Positions 7,686 through 15,571 of a stretch of DNA of 32,360 nucleotides are shown here, in pieces; positions within the stretch are counted from its first letter, which is position 1, and every line of letters starts with the position of its first letter. Location: the NCBI GenBank assembly GCA_029939535.1, contig JAOZST010000021.1, forward strand, positions 1 to 32,360. The letters run 5' to 3'. The stretch is from NBML01 sp029939535 (GTDB lineage Bacteria > Desulfobacterota > Desulfobacteria > Desulfobacterales > Desulfobacteraceae). The translations under genes were made by a program, and so were the position numbers. The notes under the pieces are model-generated. The model was not told the DNA's origin. It ran no database searches and saw nothing but the letters and a program-made list of their open reading frames with translations.

Positions 7686-8879
7686 TCACCCTTTCTTTCC
7701 ATCGGGCTTATGCAATGGAAGTTTTATTGTAAACACAGAGCCCTTTCCCTTTGTGCTTGTAAAAAATATTTTGCCCTGGTGTTCATCAATGGTTTTTTTT
7801 GTGGTCATCAATCCAAACCCGGTCCCATGGGCCCCCTTGGTGGTAATAAATTCCTTTAACAAAGACTGGCTGATATTTTCATCCATGCCATTTCCATTGT
7901 CAGTAACCTGAAAGACAATCCAGTCAGTTTCCCTTTCCATGGAGATACTCACTTTTTTGACCTTTTCCCTGTTCCCTGGTTTTTCTATCTTATTTTCATT
8001 TTCCATATTTTTCTCAAAGGAATCAAAGGCATTTGTGACCAGGTTGAAAATTGCATTATAGATTGCATCCTTGTCCACAAAAACAAAACATTCTTCATCC
8101 AGCGGTGACAGGGTAAATATAATGTTTTTCTCAATGGCCCTGGGTTTTAGAAGATCCATCAATTCCAGAACCGGCTGAATGGGATTGATTTTTTTTAGTT
8201 TCAGGCGGCTGGTTTTGGCATAATTAAGCAGATCCAGAGATAAATTGGTAATCTTATCAATATTGCCTTTCATCATTTCCCAGCCCTTGACCAGGTATTC
8301 CCGATTTTCATTTTCAATTCCCTGTTCCAGGATAAAAGAACTGCCCTTGAGTCCTCCGGCTATGTTTTTGATCACATGGGACATTCCAGCCACGGTCTGA
8401 CCGATGGTGATAAGGCTTTGGGATTCATCAATGGCTTTATCCTTTTCCCGGATCAAGAGTTTCAGGTCATCCATATATGTTTTAATCCTGGAGTTGATGG
8501 AAATCCGGTCCACTGCCTTTTTTACAGACAATTCCAGTTCTTCACTGTCAATGGGCTTGGTTATGAAATCCGAGGCCTCATGCTGTAGACTTTTCACGGC
8601 AAAATCCATGTCTCCATGGCCGGTTATCATGATCACTTCGGTTTCCGGACTGGTCCGCTTTATCTGCCTGAGAAGCTCAATCCCGTCAATGCCCGGCATT
8701 TTAATATCGGTAATAATAATATCCGGTTTTTGGGCCTTAAAAATTTTAAAGCCCGTATCACCGTCAGGGGCCAGCAATACCTTGAATCCGGCATGGGTCA
8801 GGGTAATATTTAAAACATTGCGAATCCCTTCTTCATCGTCCACAAGAAGAATCGTATATATTTTATTTTTATTTTCCAT
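7686..8879 (-). CDS. Receiver-histidine kinase (reversed hybrid)
   Basis: A 397-residue protein: receiver (1-125; Asp58 in 'IITDIKMP', Thr87 in 'MITGHGD', Lys108 in 'ITKPI'), coiled coil (about 128-158), a dimerisation domain with His168 in 'GMSHVIKNIAGG', and HATPase ('NLVTNAFDSF', 'DNGNGM', 'GTGFGLMTTKK'). It has no PAS sensor, so its input is presumably phosphorylation of its own receiver. The H-box is atypical (H-V-I-K-N), sharing the H-x-I-K and downstream G-I...GWE pattern with the 4267-5739 protein. The start at ATG 8879 is chosen because AAGGGG is five bases upstream, overlapping the upstream kinase gene by 11 bases; a longer frame to 8927 would add 16 residues lying inside the upstream gene. 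Confidence 0.9.
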   Translation of the reverse strand: MENKNKIYTILLVDDEEGIRNVLNITLTHAGFKVLLAPDGDTGFKIFKAQKPDIIITDIKMPGIDGIELLRQIKRTSPETEVIMITGHGDMDFAVKSLQHEASDFITKPIDSEELELSVKKAVDRISINSRIKTYMDDLKLLIREKDKAIDESQSLITIGQTVAGMSHVIKNIAGGLKGSSFILEQGIENENREYLVKGWEMMKGNIDKITNLSLDLLNYAKTSRLKLKKINPIQPVLELMDLLKPRAIEKNIIFTLSPLDEECFVFVDKDAIYNAIFNLVTNAFDSFEKNMENENKIEKPGNREKVKKVSISMERETDWIVFQVTDNGNGMDENISQSLLKEFITTKGAHGTGFGLMTTKKTIDEHQGKIFFTSTKGKGSVFTIKLPLHKPDGKKG

Positions 8880-10713
8880 TAACCCCTTTTTGTATACTGA
8901 AAAACATGATAAAGGTGGCACCCCCATCTTTGTTGTTATGGGCAGATATCTCTCCGCCTGATTCTTTTATAATACCATAGGATATGGACAAGCCAAGACC
9001 AGTTCCTTCACCCACTTTTTTTGTGGTGAAAAAAGGTTCAAATATCTTATCCAAACGGGTACTTGGAATCCCAATTCCAGTATCCCTGATTTTCACCTTG
9101 ATCTTGTTATCCTCTGATTTTGTTGTCAAAATTATCTCTTTTTTAGAGTTTTCCGGTTTCTCTGACCCGTCAAATTTTGTGACAATGGAATCCCTTGAAT
9201 TAATCAAAAGGTTAATAAAGACCTGCTCCAGCCGAACCGGGTCTGCACTGATACGGGGCAAATCACGGGAAAGTTTCCAGACAACATTTATTTCCCTGAG
9301 TTTGAGCTGCTGGCTGAAAATATCAAAGGCCCGTTTCAGGACATCATTGATATTGACCTCTTCCTTTTCAAACACAGATTTTCTGCCAAACAGACGCATA
9401 TGGTTTGTAATCTTTGCGGCACGGTCCACATGGGATTCTATCTCCTGGGACAATGTCTTTAAAATTGAGCAGTCAATATCCTGATCTGTATCAATTTTTC
9501 TGGCAATAAAACCCGAGGCAGTTTTGATCACAGATAGAGGCTGGTTAAGCTCATGGGCCACTCCTGTAGCCATTTCCCCCAGAGTTGCCATTTTAGCGGC
9601 CTGGATCAATTGATGCTCTGTTTCAACGGAATCCGTGATATCTACTGCAATGACAATGAGAACATTTTTATGGGCAAAATCAGCAGGGCTGACCCAGATA
9701 TTAACATATAGATACTCATCATCCTTCCTGAAATTTATAATACGCCCATGAAAGGGGGCAGTTATGTTTTTACGGATCTGTTCAAATTCCATGGCGCTGG
9801 GGAAAAGGATATCAAACCCCTTTCCCCTTAGTTCTGCTCTATTATATCCGTAAACCGACAATACTGAATCATTACAATCCAGAATGGTCAATTGCTCTTT
9901 GTCCAGAATAAATACAGGATTTGGGATATTCTTAAAAATAGCCTGGTATTTTTTCTCGGAAATTTTAACCTTTTCCTCCAGTTTTTTCCGGCGGCTGATA
10001 TCCAGACTCATCTCCATGGCAGCCACTATCTTACCGTTTTCATCCTTGATCGGGGCTGTTTTTACGAACCAATGGGCAGGGGAACCATCCTTGTGAACCC
10101 CTGATTCTTCACTTAAATGGGATTTGCCATCCATAAAGGTTTTTTCAACCGGACAATTAATACATTTGGAATCCAGGTCCTTGTATGCTGCATAGCAATA
10201 ATCCCCGTACCTGGGATTGAATCTGCGTGCAAACTCCTGGTTAAACTCCAGAAGTTCAAAATTTTTATTCTGCACAGTAATGGTACAGGGCACCTGGTCA
10301 AACAGGTGACGATACATATCCTTTTGACGGTTAAACTCTGTCTGTTTTTCATGGATTTCCATGCCCATATCATTGATTGCCGAAGACAGCTGACCAATCT
10401 CATCCAGGGATGTGACTCTGTTTTCCAGGGTTTTTAAATCACCCTTTGCAATGTTGCGGGTATCTTTAATCAGTCTGTTGATAGGGTTGGTTACCTGGAA
10501 AAAGACAATAATGCAGATGGTTACAGCCAGGATGAGGAAGAGATAAACACCCGTCCAGACAAATATCTCCGGGGCTGCCTTTCCAGTGAGAATCTCTTCC
10601 TGGTACCTGGTAATAAAATATGACCATATATAAATACTGACAAAAAGAACAATACCAACAGGAATCAATAACTTGAAAACAAGACCCCTGGCATTTATCA
10701 TTCTTTGTTTCAT
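8869..10713 (-). CDS. Membrane histidine kinase, HAMP-PAS-PAS-HisKA-HATPase
   Basis: A 614-residue sensor kinase. Two membrane helices (about 13-34 and 52-74) flank a periplasmic loop of only about 17 residues, so sensing is probably cytoplasmic or in the membrane. A HAMP follows (about 74-125), then PAS1 (about 134-240) with Cys173, Cys184 and Cys187-Pro, and PAS2 (about 252-365). The HisKA has the canonical 'GVAHELNQPL' (His387), followed by HATPase ('NLLINSRDSI', 'DTGIGIP', 'GTGLGLSISYGI'). ATG 10713 is preferred (AGGGGA seven bases upstream) over an adjacent TTG. It lies between a stand-alone receiver and a receiver-kinase, probably its partners. Confidence 0.93.
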   Translation of the reverse strand: MKQRMINARGLVFKLLIPVGIVLFVSIYIWSYFITRYQEEILTGKAAPEIFVWTGVYLFLILAVTICIIVFFQVTNPINRLIKDTRNIAKGDLKTLENRVTSLDEIGQLSSAINDMGMEIHEKQTEFNRQKDMYRHLFDQVPCTITVQNKNFELLEFNQEFARRFNPRYGDYCYAAYKDLDSKCINCPVEKTFMDGKSHLSEESGVHKDGSPAHWFVKTAPIKDENGKIVAAMEMSLDISRRKKLEEKVKISEKKYQAIFKNIPNPVFILDKEQLTILDCNDSVLSVYGYNRAELRGKGFDILFPSAMEFEQIRKNITAPFHGRIINFRKDDEYLYVNIWVSPADFAHKNVLIVIAVDITDSVETEHQLIQAAKMATLGEMATGVAHELNQPLSVIKTASGFIARKIDTDQDIDCSILKTLSQEIESHVDRAAKITNHMRLFGRKSVFEKEEVNINDVLKRAFDIFSQQLKLREINVVWKLSRDLPRISADPVRLEQVFINLLINSRDSIVTKFDGSEKPENSKKEIILTTKSEDNKIKVKIRDTGIGIPSTRLDKIFEPFFTTKKVGEGTGLGLSISYGIIKESGGEISAHNNKDGGATFIMFFSIQKGVNGK

Positions 10714-10733
10714 CAAAGGTCCCCTGGTGTTTT

Positions 10734-11087
10734 CTAGCCGGTTAAAATCTCTTTTACCTTGTTGAGTACCTCATCGGCATCAAAGGGTTTGGCAAAAAAG
10801 GCCTGGGCCTTTGGAATGGAATATTTTCGCCCGGAAAGACCGGAAATAACTATCACCGGCGTGTCAAAATCTTTGGTTTTAGACAATTTTCTAAAAAATC
10901 TAGGCCCCCACTCCTCGGGCATTTCAAGATCCAGGGTAATGAGGTCCGGTGTGTTTGCCTTAAATACATCCATGGCATTTTTACCGTCATCGGCAATACA
11001 GGTCTCATATCCATTGTCCGTAAACAATGCATCCAGATATTTTGTGATGGCAGGATCGTCATCCACGATCATTATCTTTTTTGTCAT
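10734..11087 (-). CDS. Stand-alone receiver downstream of tmcA
   Basis: A single receiver domain of 117 residues: acidic triplet in 'IMIVDDDPA', phospho-Asp in 'ITLDLEMPEEWG', Ser in place of Thr in 'VISGLSG', and conserved Lys in 'FFAKPFD'. There is no output domain, so it is a CheY/Spo0F-like phospho-carrier. Two adjacent ATGs follow an AAGGAGG ribosome site; the second (11087) has the more plausible spacing. The gene begins 9 bases after the tmcA stop and ends 20 bases before the membrane kinase, linking the Tmc structural genes with the signalling genes. Confidence 0.9.
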   Translation of the reverse strand: MTKKIMIVDDDPAITKYLDALFTDNGYETCIADDGKNAMDVFKANTPDLITLDLEMPEEWGPRFFRKLSKTKDFDTPVIVISGLSGRKYSIPKAQAFFAKPFDADEVLNKVKEILTG

Positions 11088-11096
11088 CATGCCTCC

Positions 11097-11525
11097 TTAT
11101 TCTTTTTTATGACACTGGCCACAGAGGACCGGCCCTTTTCCAGAGTCAAAATGGCAGTCCCTGCACTGTTTGTGAAACGCATTAGAAAGGGAAACCGAAT
11201 TGTCAGGTCCCGGCAAAAGCCCGTGGCATTCAGAGCATGAACTGTCTTCACTGGATTCATCTGCCACAAGATTGCCGTCTTCATGTACATGATGACAGAT
11301 GGCACAATCATCAAGCTCTGCCATCTCATTGTGGTCATCATGTTCAAAAACTGCACCAGGTCTTCTTGGTTTTTCAAAGGCCGAGGTATCCAGCCGTTCC
11401 AGTTCAAAGTCCTGGCCTCCTATCTGGTCTCCTTCTTTGTCACTGGCCTGGCCCTGGCCGGAAAAAGCACCCCATGCAGTAATCAGCATCAGGATCAAGA
11501 CCGTAAAAAGTATTTTCTGTTTCAT
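11097..11525 (-). CDS. tmcA: Tetrahaem acidic cytochrome c3 of the Tmc complex
   Basis: A 142-residue exported cytochrome. A Sec signal peptide (about 1-27, hydrophobic 5-20, small residues GQGQA before the cleavage point) is followed by an acidic mature part with four C-x-x-C-H haem sites (Cys74, Cys97, Cys121, Cys135). Further histidines (62, 65, 79, 81, 118) can serve as distal ligands. This matches the type II/acidic cytochrome c3, TmcA, which in sulfate reducers takes electrons from periplasmic hydrogenase or type I c3 and passes them to the membrane Tmc complex. The start is ATG 11525, with GGGAG inside the tmcB end; a longer frame would add 14 charged residues before the signal peptide. 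It follows tmcB by one base. Confidence 0.93.
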   Translation of the reverse strand: MKQKILFTVLILMLITAWGAFSGQGQASDKEGDQIGGQDFELERLDTSAFEKPRRPGAVFEHDDHNEMAELDDCAICHHVHEDGNLVADESSEDSSCSECHGLLPGPDNSVSLSNAFHKQCRDCHFDSGKGPVLCGQCHKKE

Positions 11526-11526
11526 C

Positions 11527-12876
11527 TTATTCTCCCGGCTTATAAATTTTCTTTTCCATGGTTTCATAAATAATATCCCCCAGGAACTTAATTTCCATGC
11601 CTAAATCATAGTAATGAACGATATCTTCCAGTCCGCTGTGGCAGTTGTGACAGGGTGCAATCAAAACTTCAGCACCAGTTGCCTTAAGCTGCTCAGCCTT
11701 TACCCGATTGTTTACCATACGTTCTGTTTTATAGGGAGGACCGCAATTGATCACTCCGCCACCAGCTCCACAGCAATAATTGTGTTCGCGGTTGGGAGTC
11801 ATCTCCACAAAATCCTCACAAATCATATTCACTGCTTCCCGGGCCATATCGTGGAGCCCCCTTCCCCTGGAAACATTGCAGGGGTCATGCAAAGTGACCT
11901 TTTTTTTGTATTTTTCCTTTATGGTAATCCTGCCCTGGGTCAAAAGTTCATGGTAAAACTCCAGGGCATGGACCACCTCAAAGGGAGGCATGGCCCAGGA
12001 GACCCAGCGATTACCCACATCATAAATAGACCGGAAGGCATGGCCGCATTCTCCCATGACAATCTTCTTAACATTAAGTTCTGCGGCTTTTTCGTAAAAG
12101 GTTCTGGCAATCCGTCCTGAAATTTCATTGTCCCCGGTATACATGGCCATGTTGGAGTTGTCCCATCCAGGTCCCGAGGGCATGGTCCAGTTGATTCCTG
12201 CCGCATGCATCATGGTTGCTGCCTGGTAAAGAAGGCCTGCCTGAAATTTTGGTTCCGGCGCAATAACAGAATACATTATATCAGCCCCATGCTTGTCCAG
12301 GGGAATTCTTAAATCCTCAAACTCTTCCCTGGCATCTTCCTCCTGCCATTGAAGTGTGTCTATCCATTCGTCTTCCTTGACCCACATCTGGTTCAAGGTG
12401 ACAGAATGGGAATTGACAGTGTCCTGGATGTACAGGGGCGTTATTTCCAGTTTATGACAGATGCGCCGAACCAGAAGCATCATATAGGCGATGTCAATGC
12501 CAAAGGGACAATACATGGAACATCGCCGGCATACATTGCACTCCACCTGGCAGATATGAACAGCCCTTCGAAGAAAATCCGTGGAAACTTTTCCCTTTTT
12601 TTCCAGCATTTCCCAAATGGTCTGCTTGACCTTGGCTGCCGGGGAAAACAAGGGGTCTCTGTCATTGGACAAAAAATAACTACAGGCATCGGAACATAGT
12701 CCACAGCGCATGCAGGTATCGACATAGGCCTTGAACCTTGCTCCTGTCTCCTTGTGAAGCACCTGGTTAATGGTTTTAGTTATTCTTTCAGGGGTAAGCC
12801 TGGAAAGCCCGTCTTCAACTGCCTGGTCTGTATTTTTTTCAATTTTTTCTGTTTTTTTGGTTAATTGGTCTTGCAT
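11527..12876 (-). CDS. tmcB: Tmc complex HdrD-like iron-sulfur protein
   Basis: A 449-residue cytoplasm-facing subunit related to HdrD/DsrK/HmcF. It carries two [4Fe-4S] motifs (Cys55-58-61-65 and Cys113-116-119-123 then Pro) and a C-terminal CCG-type site ('LHDPCNVSRGRG', 'YCCGAGGG', 'APCHNCHSG') that in this family holds the unusual Fe-S cluster acting on disulfide/thiol substrates. It has no membrane helices and would sit on TmcC. The start at ATG 12876 has a near-perfect AAGGAG six bases upstream; a longer frame to 12921 would overlap tmcC by 26 bases and is not favoured. It lies 19 bases from tmcC. The electron acceptor of Tmc in vivo is not settled. Confidence 0.93.
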   Translation of the reverse strand: MQDQLTKKTEKIEKNTDQAVEDGLSRLTPERITKTINQVLHKETGARFKAYVDTCMRCGLCSDACSYFLSNDRDPLFSPAAKVKQTIWEMLEKKGKVSTDFLRRAVHICQVECNVCRRCSMYCPFGIDIAYMMLLVRRICHKLEITPLYIQDTVNSHSVTLNQMWVKEDEWIDTLQWQEEDAREEFEDLRIPLDKHGADIMYSVIAPEPKFQAGLLYQAATMMHAAGINWTMPSGPGWDNSNMAMYTGDNEISGRIARTFYEKAAELNVKKIVMGECGHAFRSIYDVGNRWVSWAMPPFEVVHALEFYHELLTQGRITIKEKYKKKVTLHDPCNVSRGRGLHDMAREAVNMICEDFVEMTPNREHNYCCGAGGGVINCGPPYKTERMVNNRVKAEQLKATGAEVLIAPCHNCHSGLEDIVHYYDLGMEIKFLGDIIYETMEKKIYKPGE

Positions 12877-12895
12877 CTTTATCTCCTTTAACTTC

Positions 12896-13555
12896 CTACC
12901 AGTCTCTTGCATGTCTGACATTGCCGAATTCAGAACCGGTATAGGCCCTGGTCAGGGGAGCAGTTAACATATGGGAAAACCGTGAAAAGGGAATAACAAT
13001 AAGCATAAGCTCGCCTGATAGTATATGGGCAATCATTATCCACTTGTATAAAAAAAACTGGTGATAGGCCAGAAACCCTGTTAAAAAAGGCAGCATCACA
13101 ATGGTCAGCAATATATAATCCTTGAATGAAGTCAAAAACTTTACATCTGGCTCAATTACCCTTCGCACCCCGAAAAAAATCAATGCCAGAATGACCAGGA
13201 TTGTCAGAAAATCAGCCACACCATCGTTCAATGCCGGCCAGAAAATTCCAAAGGCTTCATCCAGAAGGATAATATGGGAGGCAAGAAAGATAGGAACAGC
13301 AAATAAAAGAATGTGGAAAACATAGGAAACACCCCAGAAAACCGGCCTTTTTTTGGTGCTTTCCGGGAAAAAGGGAATCAGCCAGGCTCCGATTGAACGG
13401 AGGCTGTATTTTAGGGAAATATAGGAAAAAATAAATTTTTCCTTTTCATTGATCTCTTTAATAATTTTAATGAATTTAAATACCAGTCCAAATAGAAAAA
13501 CCATTGCCGATATCCAGACCATGGGTCCCATGATAAAATTGATAAAGGCATTCAT
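12896..13555 (-). CDS. tmcC: Tmc complex membrane cytochrome b subunit (NarI/DsrM-like)
   Basis: A 219-residue integral membrane protein with about five helices (roughly 4-27, 74-97, 111-132, 146-168, 172-197). Histidines inside the helices ('YVFHILLF', 'LASHIIL', 'AYHQFF', 'IAHILSG', 'RFSHML') fit b-haem ligation as in the NarI/DsrM family. It would carry electrons across the membrane between TmcA outside and TmcB inside. ATG 13555 has AAGGAGG six bases upstream. Upstream lies a 103-base gap to tmcD, the largest in this operon, in which I see no convincing terminator or promoter. Confidence 0.92.
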   Translation of the reverse strand: MNAFINFIMGPMVWISAMVFLFGLVFKFIKIIKEINEKEKFIFSYISLKYSLRSIGAWLIPFFPESTKKRPVFWGVSYVFHILLFAVPIFLASHIILLDEAFGIFWPALNDGVADFLTILVILALIFFGVRRVIEPDVKFLTSFKDYILLTIVMLPFLTGFLAYHQFFLYKWIMIAHILSGELMLIVIPFSRFSHMLTAPLTRAYTGSEFGNVRHARDW

Positions 13556-13658
13556 TATTGCCTCCTTATATCTTTTTTGATGAAAATTTCCATATTAAAA
13601 TATACCCTGAATTAGTAGTTTTAACTGGTGGTTTTAGCCAATGCTCTTACCCGATAAT

Positions 13659-14903
13659 TCAAAGGAGGATGATCCGGCGCTTATAAACCCCTTTTTCAAT
13701 TCCCTTGATCAGTATTTTCCCGCCATCCGGACTGATCACAGGATCTGCCATAAATTCATGGGGCCCTGTAATAATCTTATTATTCACTGCCACAAAATAT
13801 TTACCCTTTTTTTCCAGGGCCACGGCCACAATTGATCCATCCCCACTGATACATGGGGTAAAAATTTTGTCGGCAGATAATTCCCAGACAATCTTATCCA
13901 CAGCCAGGGTCCATGTTCCCTTGTCTTTCAGCACTGCCACAAGGCTGGACCCGTCAAGGGAATAGTAGATATCGCGGATCATTTTGTCACAGGATATGGG
14001 CCAGATATCATCATTTTCAGCCACTGTCCATTTGCCGTAGGACGATGCAGCAATGGCTGCAATATGATTATTAGCAGGGCATACTTTTACACGCCAGAGC
14101 AGTTCATATCCTGTCTTCCAGAAGGGCTGGTCATCCTTGAACAATTTCCATTTACCTTCATGGCGGACAGGTGCCACAATTGATTTGCCCTGGTCTGCAA
14201 ACTCAGGTTTCCATACCGATTGAAAGGTATTTTCCCAGGGAGTATCATTGACGGCAATGGTATAGGCTTCCCGGTCCAGCCTGACTCCCCAGGCCAGATT
14301 TTGTTTGTCCCCATCAAGGCTTAAATCCCAGATATTGAGAAACTTCTGGTCAAAGGCCTTACCGTTCAGAGCAACGGAAAAAATTCCTTTTTTAAAGGCT
14401 TCCACATCAGCGGCTGCCATGGCTCCCACCTGAACAACCGCAGCAGATGCACCCTGGTTTCCCAGCACCATGCCGTTTATATTTTCGTATAATGTATCCC
14501 AGGGTTTGTCATTTACTGTCATTCCGTACTCACCGTCTTTTTGAAAGGCCAGGCTTATCTGGGATCCATCCGGACTGATCTGAAGATCCCAGATAAAATC
14601 AAACAGGTTTGACCATTCTTCCCCATTAACGGCAAGTGTCCATTCCTCATCTTTACAGATACAGGCAGCAAAACCTTTTCCGGGAACAGCTCTCAGGCTC
14701 CAGGCCTTTTCATATTCTCCATCCCAGACATCACCGTTTTCGCAGATATCAAATACCATCTCATCCACATTGACAATACTGGCGACACGCTCCCCATCGG
14801 GAGAGATACAGGGCTCTTCCACCCAGTTAAATCTGGTTTCCCACTCTTTAACAGGTATTTCCTTTACATCTGTATTCCAATCCCAAGATTGTTTTTCTTC
14901 CAT
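13659..14903 (-). CDS. tmcD: TmcD, beta-propeller-like Tmc subunit
   Basis: A 414-residue soluble protein without signal peptide. About seven to eight imperfect repeats of 45-50 residues show the rhythm W-x-x-x-V-N-x-x-x-W...(I/V)W-x-x-x-x-S-P-D-G, for example 'VNGEEWSNLFDFIWDLQ' and 'VNDTPWENTFQSVWKPEF'. The pattern suggests a beta-propeller. Position next to tmcC and size fit TmcD, a Tmc component of unknown function in sulfate reducers. Two starts are possible: ATG 14903 with GGAG seven bases upstream (chosen), or ATG 14921, which overlaps the receiver stop as ATGA. It probably sits on the cytoplasmic face as a scaffold, but this is inference. Confidence 0.82.
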   Translation of the reverse strand: MEEKQSWDWNTDVKEIPVKEWETRFNWVEEPCISPDGERVASIVNVDEMVFDICENGDVWDGEYEKAWSLRAVPGKGFAACICKDEEWTLAVNGEEWSNLFDFIWDLQISPDGSQISLAFQKDGEYGMTVNDKPWDTLYENINGMVLGNQGASAAVVQVGAMAAADVEAFKKGIFSVALNGKAFDQKFLNIWDLSLDGDKQNLAWGVRLDREAYTIAVNDTPWENTFQSVWKPEFADQGKSIVAPVRHEGKWKLFKDDQPFWKTGYELLWRVKVCPANNHIAAIAASSYGKWTVAENDDIWPISCDKMIRDIYYSLDGSSLVAVLKDKGTWTLAVDKIVWELSADKIFTPCISGDGSIVAVALEKKGKYFVAVNNKIITGPHEFMADPVISPDGGKILIKGIEKGVYKRRIILL

Positions 14904-14917
14904 ATTTATCTCCGAAT

Positions 14918-15310
14918 TCATTTAGAAAGGTTCATTATTTTCAATTCGTTAATAATTGTATCCAAAGAGGCAACACTGAGCGGTTTTTCAATGAACCGAT
15001 CAATTCCAGCCCTGACGATTTGCTGTTCCAGATCATCAATGGTAATGGTTGCCATTAAAATTCTTTTTGTATCTGGATGGATTTTGGCCACCCTGGTTAA
15101 GAACTCAATTCCATCCATATCCGCCAGGAAATAGTCTGAAATTACAACATCTACATTATGGTATTTAAGGGAATTCAGGCCTTCTGAAGCAGATTTAAAA
15201 ATGAGAACCTTTGTCTGGCTGTTCTCAAAAAACACTTTCAGGGAATCACGAACATGTTTGTCATTATCTATAAACATGATGTGAAATGATCTGATTTTTT
15301 TCTTTTCCAT
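14918..15310 (-). CDS. Stand-alone receiver, first gene of the tmc operon
   Basis: A 130-residue receiver with the acidic pocket in 'MFIDNDKHV', phospho-Asp in 'VISDYFLADMDG', Thr in 'LMATITID', and Lys in 'FIEKPLS'. It has no output domain. It starts the long operon that continues into tmcD, with which it overlaps or abuts, and follows a region with a sigma-54-type promoter candidate. As first gene it would be made together with the redox complex and could carry phosphate from one of the kinases encoded downstream. Confidence 0.9.
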   Translation of the reverse strand: MEKKKIRSFHIMFIDNDKHVRDSLKVFFENSQTKVLIFKSASEGLNSLKYHNVDVVISDYFLADMDGIEFLTRVAKIHPDTKRILMATITIDDLEQQIVRAGIDRFIEKPLSVASLDTIINELKIMNLSK

Positions 15311-15386
15311 AATGACCTAAAAAAAATGGGTTCATTTATATCAGGCACTCAACCATTGGTATCAGGCTATTCGTATAAAATAGTTT

Positions 15387-15402
15387 AGCAGAAATCATGC
15401 CA
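15387..15402 (-). promoter_or_regulatory. Sigma-54-type promoter candidate for the tmc operon
   Basis: Minus strand TGGCATGATTTCTGCT matches the -24/-12 consensus TGGCAC-N5-TTGCW at all but two consensus positions and keeps the required ten bases between GG and GC. It lies about 77 bases before the first gene's ATG (15310), leaving a short untranslated leader. The fit is by eye only. Confidence 0.5.
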
Positions 15403-15418
15403 CGCAGACTCAATAAAT

Positions 15419-15437
15419 TTTGTACTATAAATACAAA
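15419..15437. promoter_or_regulatory. TTTGTA-N7-TACAAA dyad upstream of the tmc promoter
   Basis: A perfect 6-bp inverted repeat (15419-15424 and 15432-15437) with a 7-base spacer, just upstream of the sigma-54-like element. Size and shape suit a dimeric regulator site, though AT-rich palindromes arise by chance. Confidence 0.3.
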
Positions 15438-15466
15438 TGGTTATATTGATAACTCTATTTTTTTGA

Positions 15467-15497
15467 AATCATTTTTTGAAATATTTAAAAAATGATT
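15467..15497. promoter_or_regulatory. Long inverted repeat in the tmc upstream region
   Basis: AATCATTTTTT (15467-15477) and AAAAAATGATT (15487-15497) form a perfect 11-bp inverted repeat with a 9-base loop, centred about 80 bases upstream of the sigma-54-like promoter. That is a usual distance for enhancer-binding protein sites. It could equally be a terminator for the NifU-like gene. The rest of 15311-15571 is AT-rich and holds no gene I can see. Confidence 0.4.
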
Positions 15498-15571
15498 AGA
15501 ACAATTTCAAACTTTAGAAAAATTCAAACTCTTTGATCTTACCTGACCCGATCTATCATGTCCCGGGTGTT

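Noticed and set aside
8880..8927. 16-residue extension of the receiver-kinase
   Set aside because: ATG 8879 directly follows an AAGGGG site and begins right at the receiver domain.
8404..8961. 185-codon plus-strand frame
   Set aside because: Ser-rich mirror of the receiver-kinase gene, without ribosome site.
11940..12206. Second minus-strand frame inside tmcB
   Set aside because: Out-of-frame overlap of a well-supported gene; no motif.
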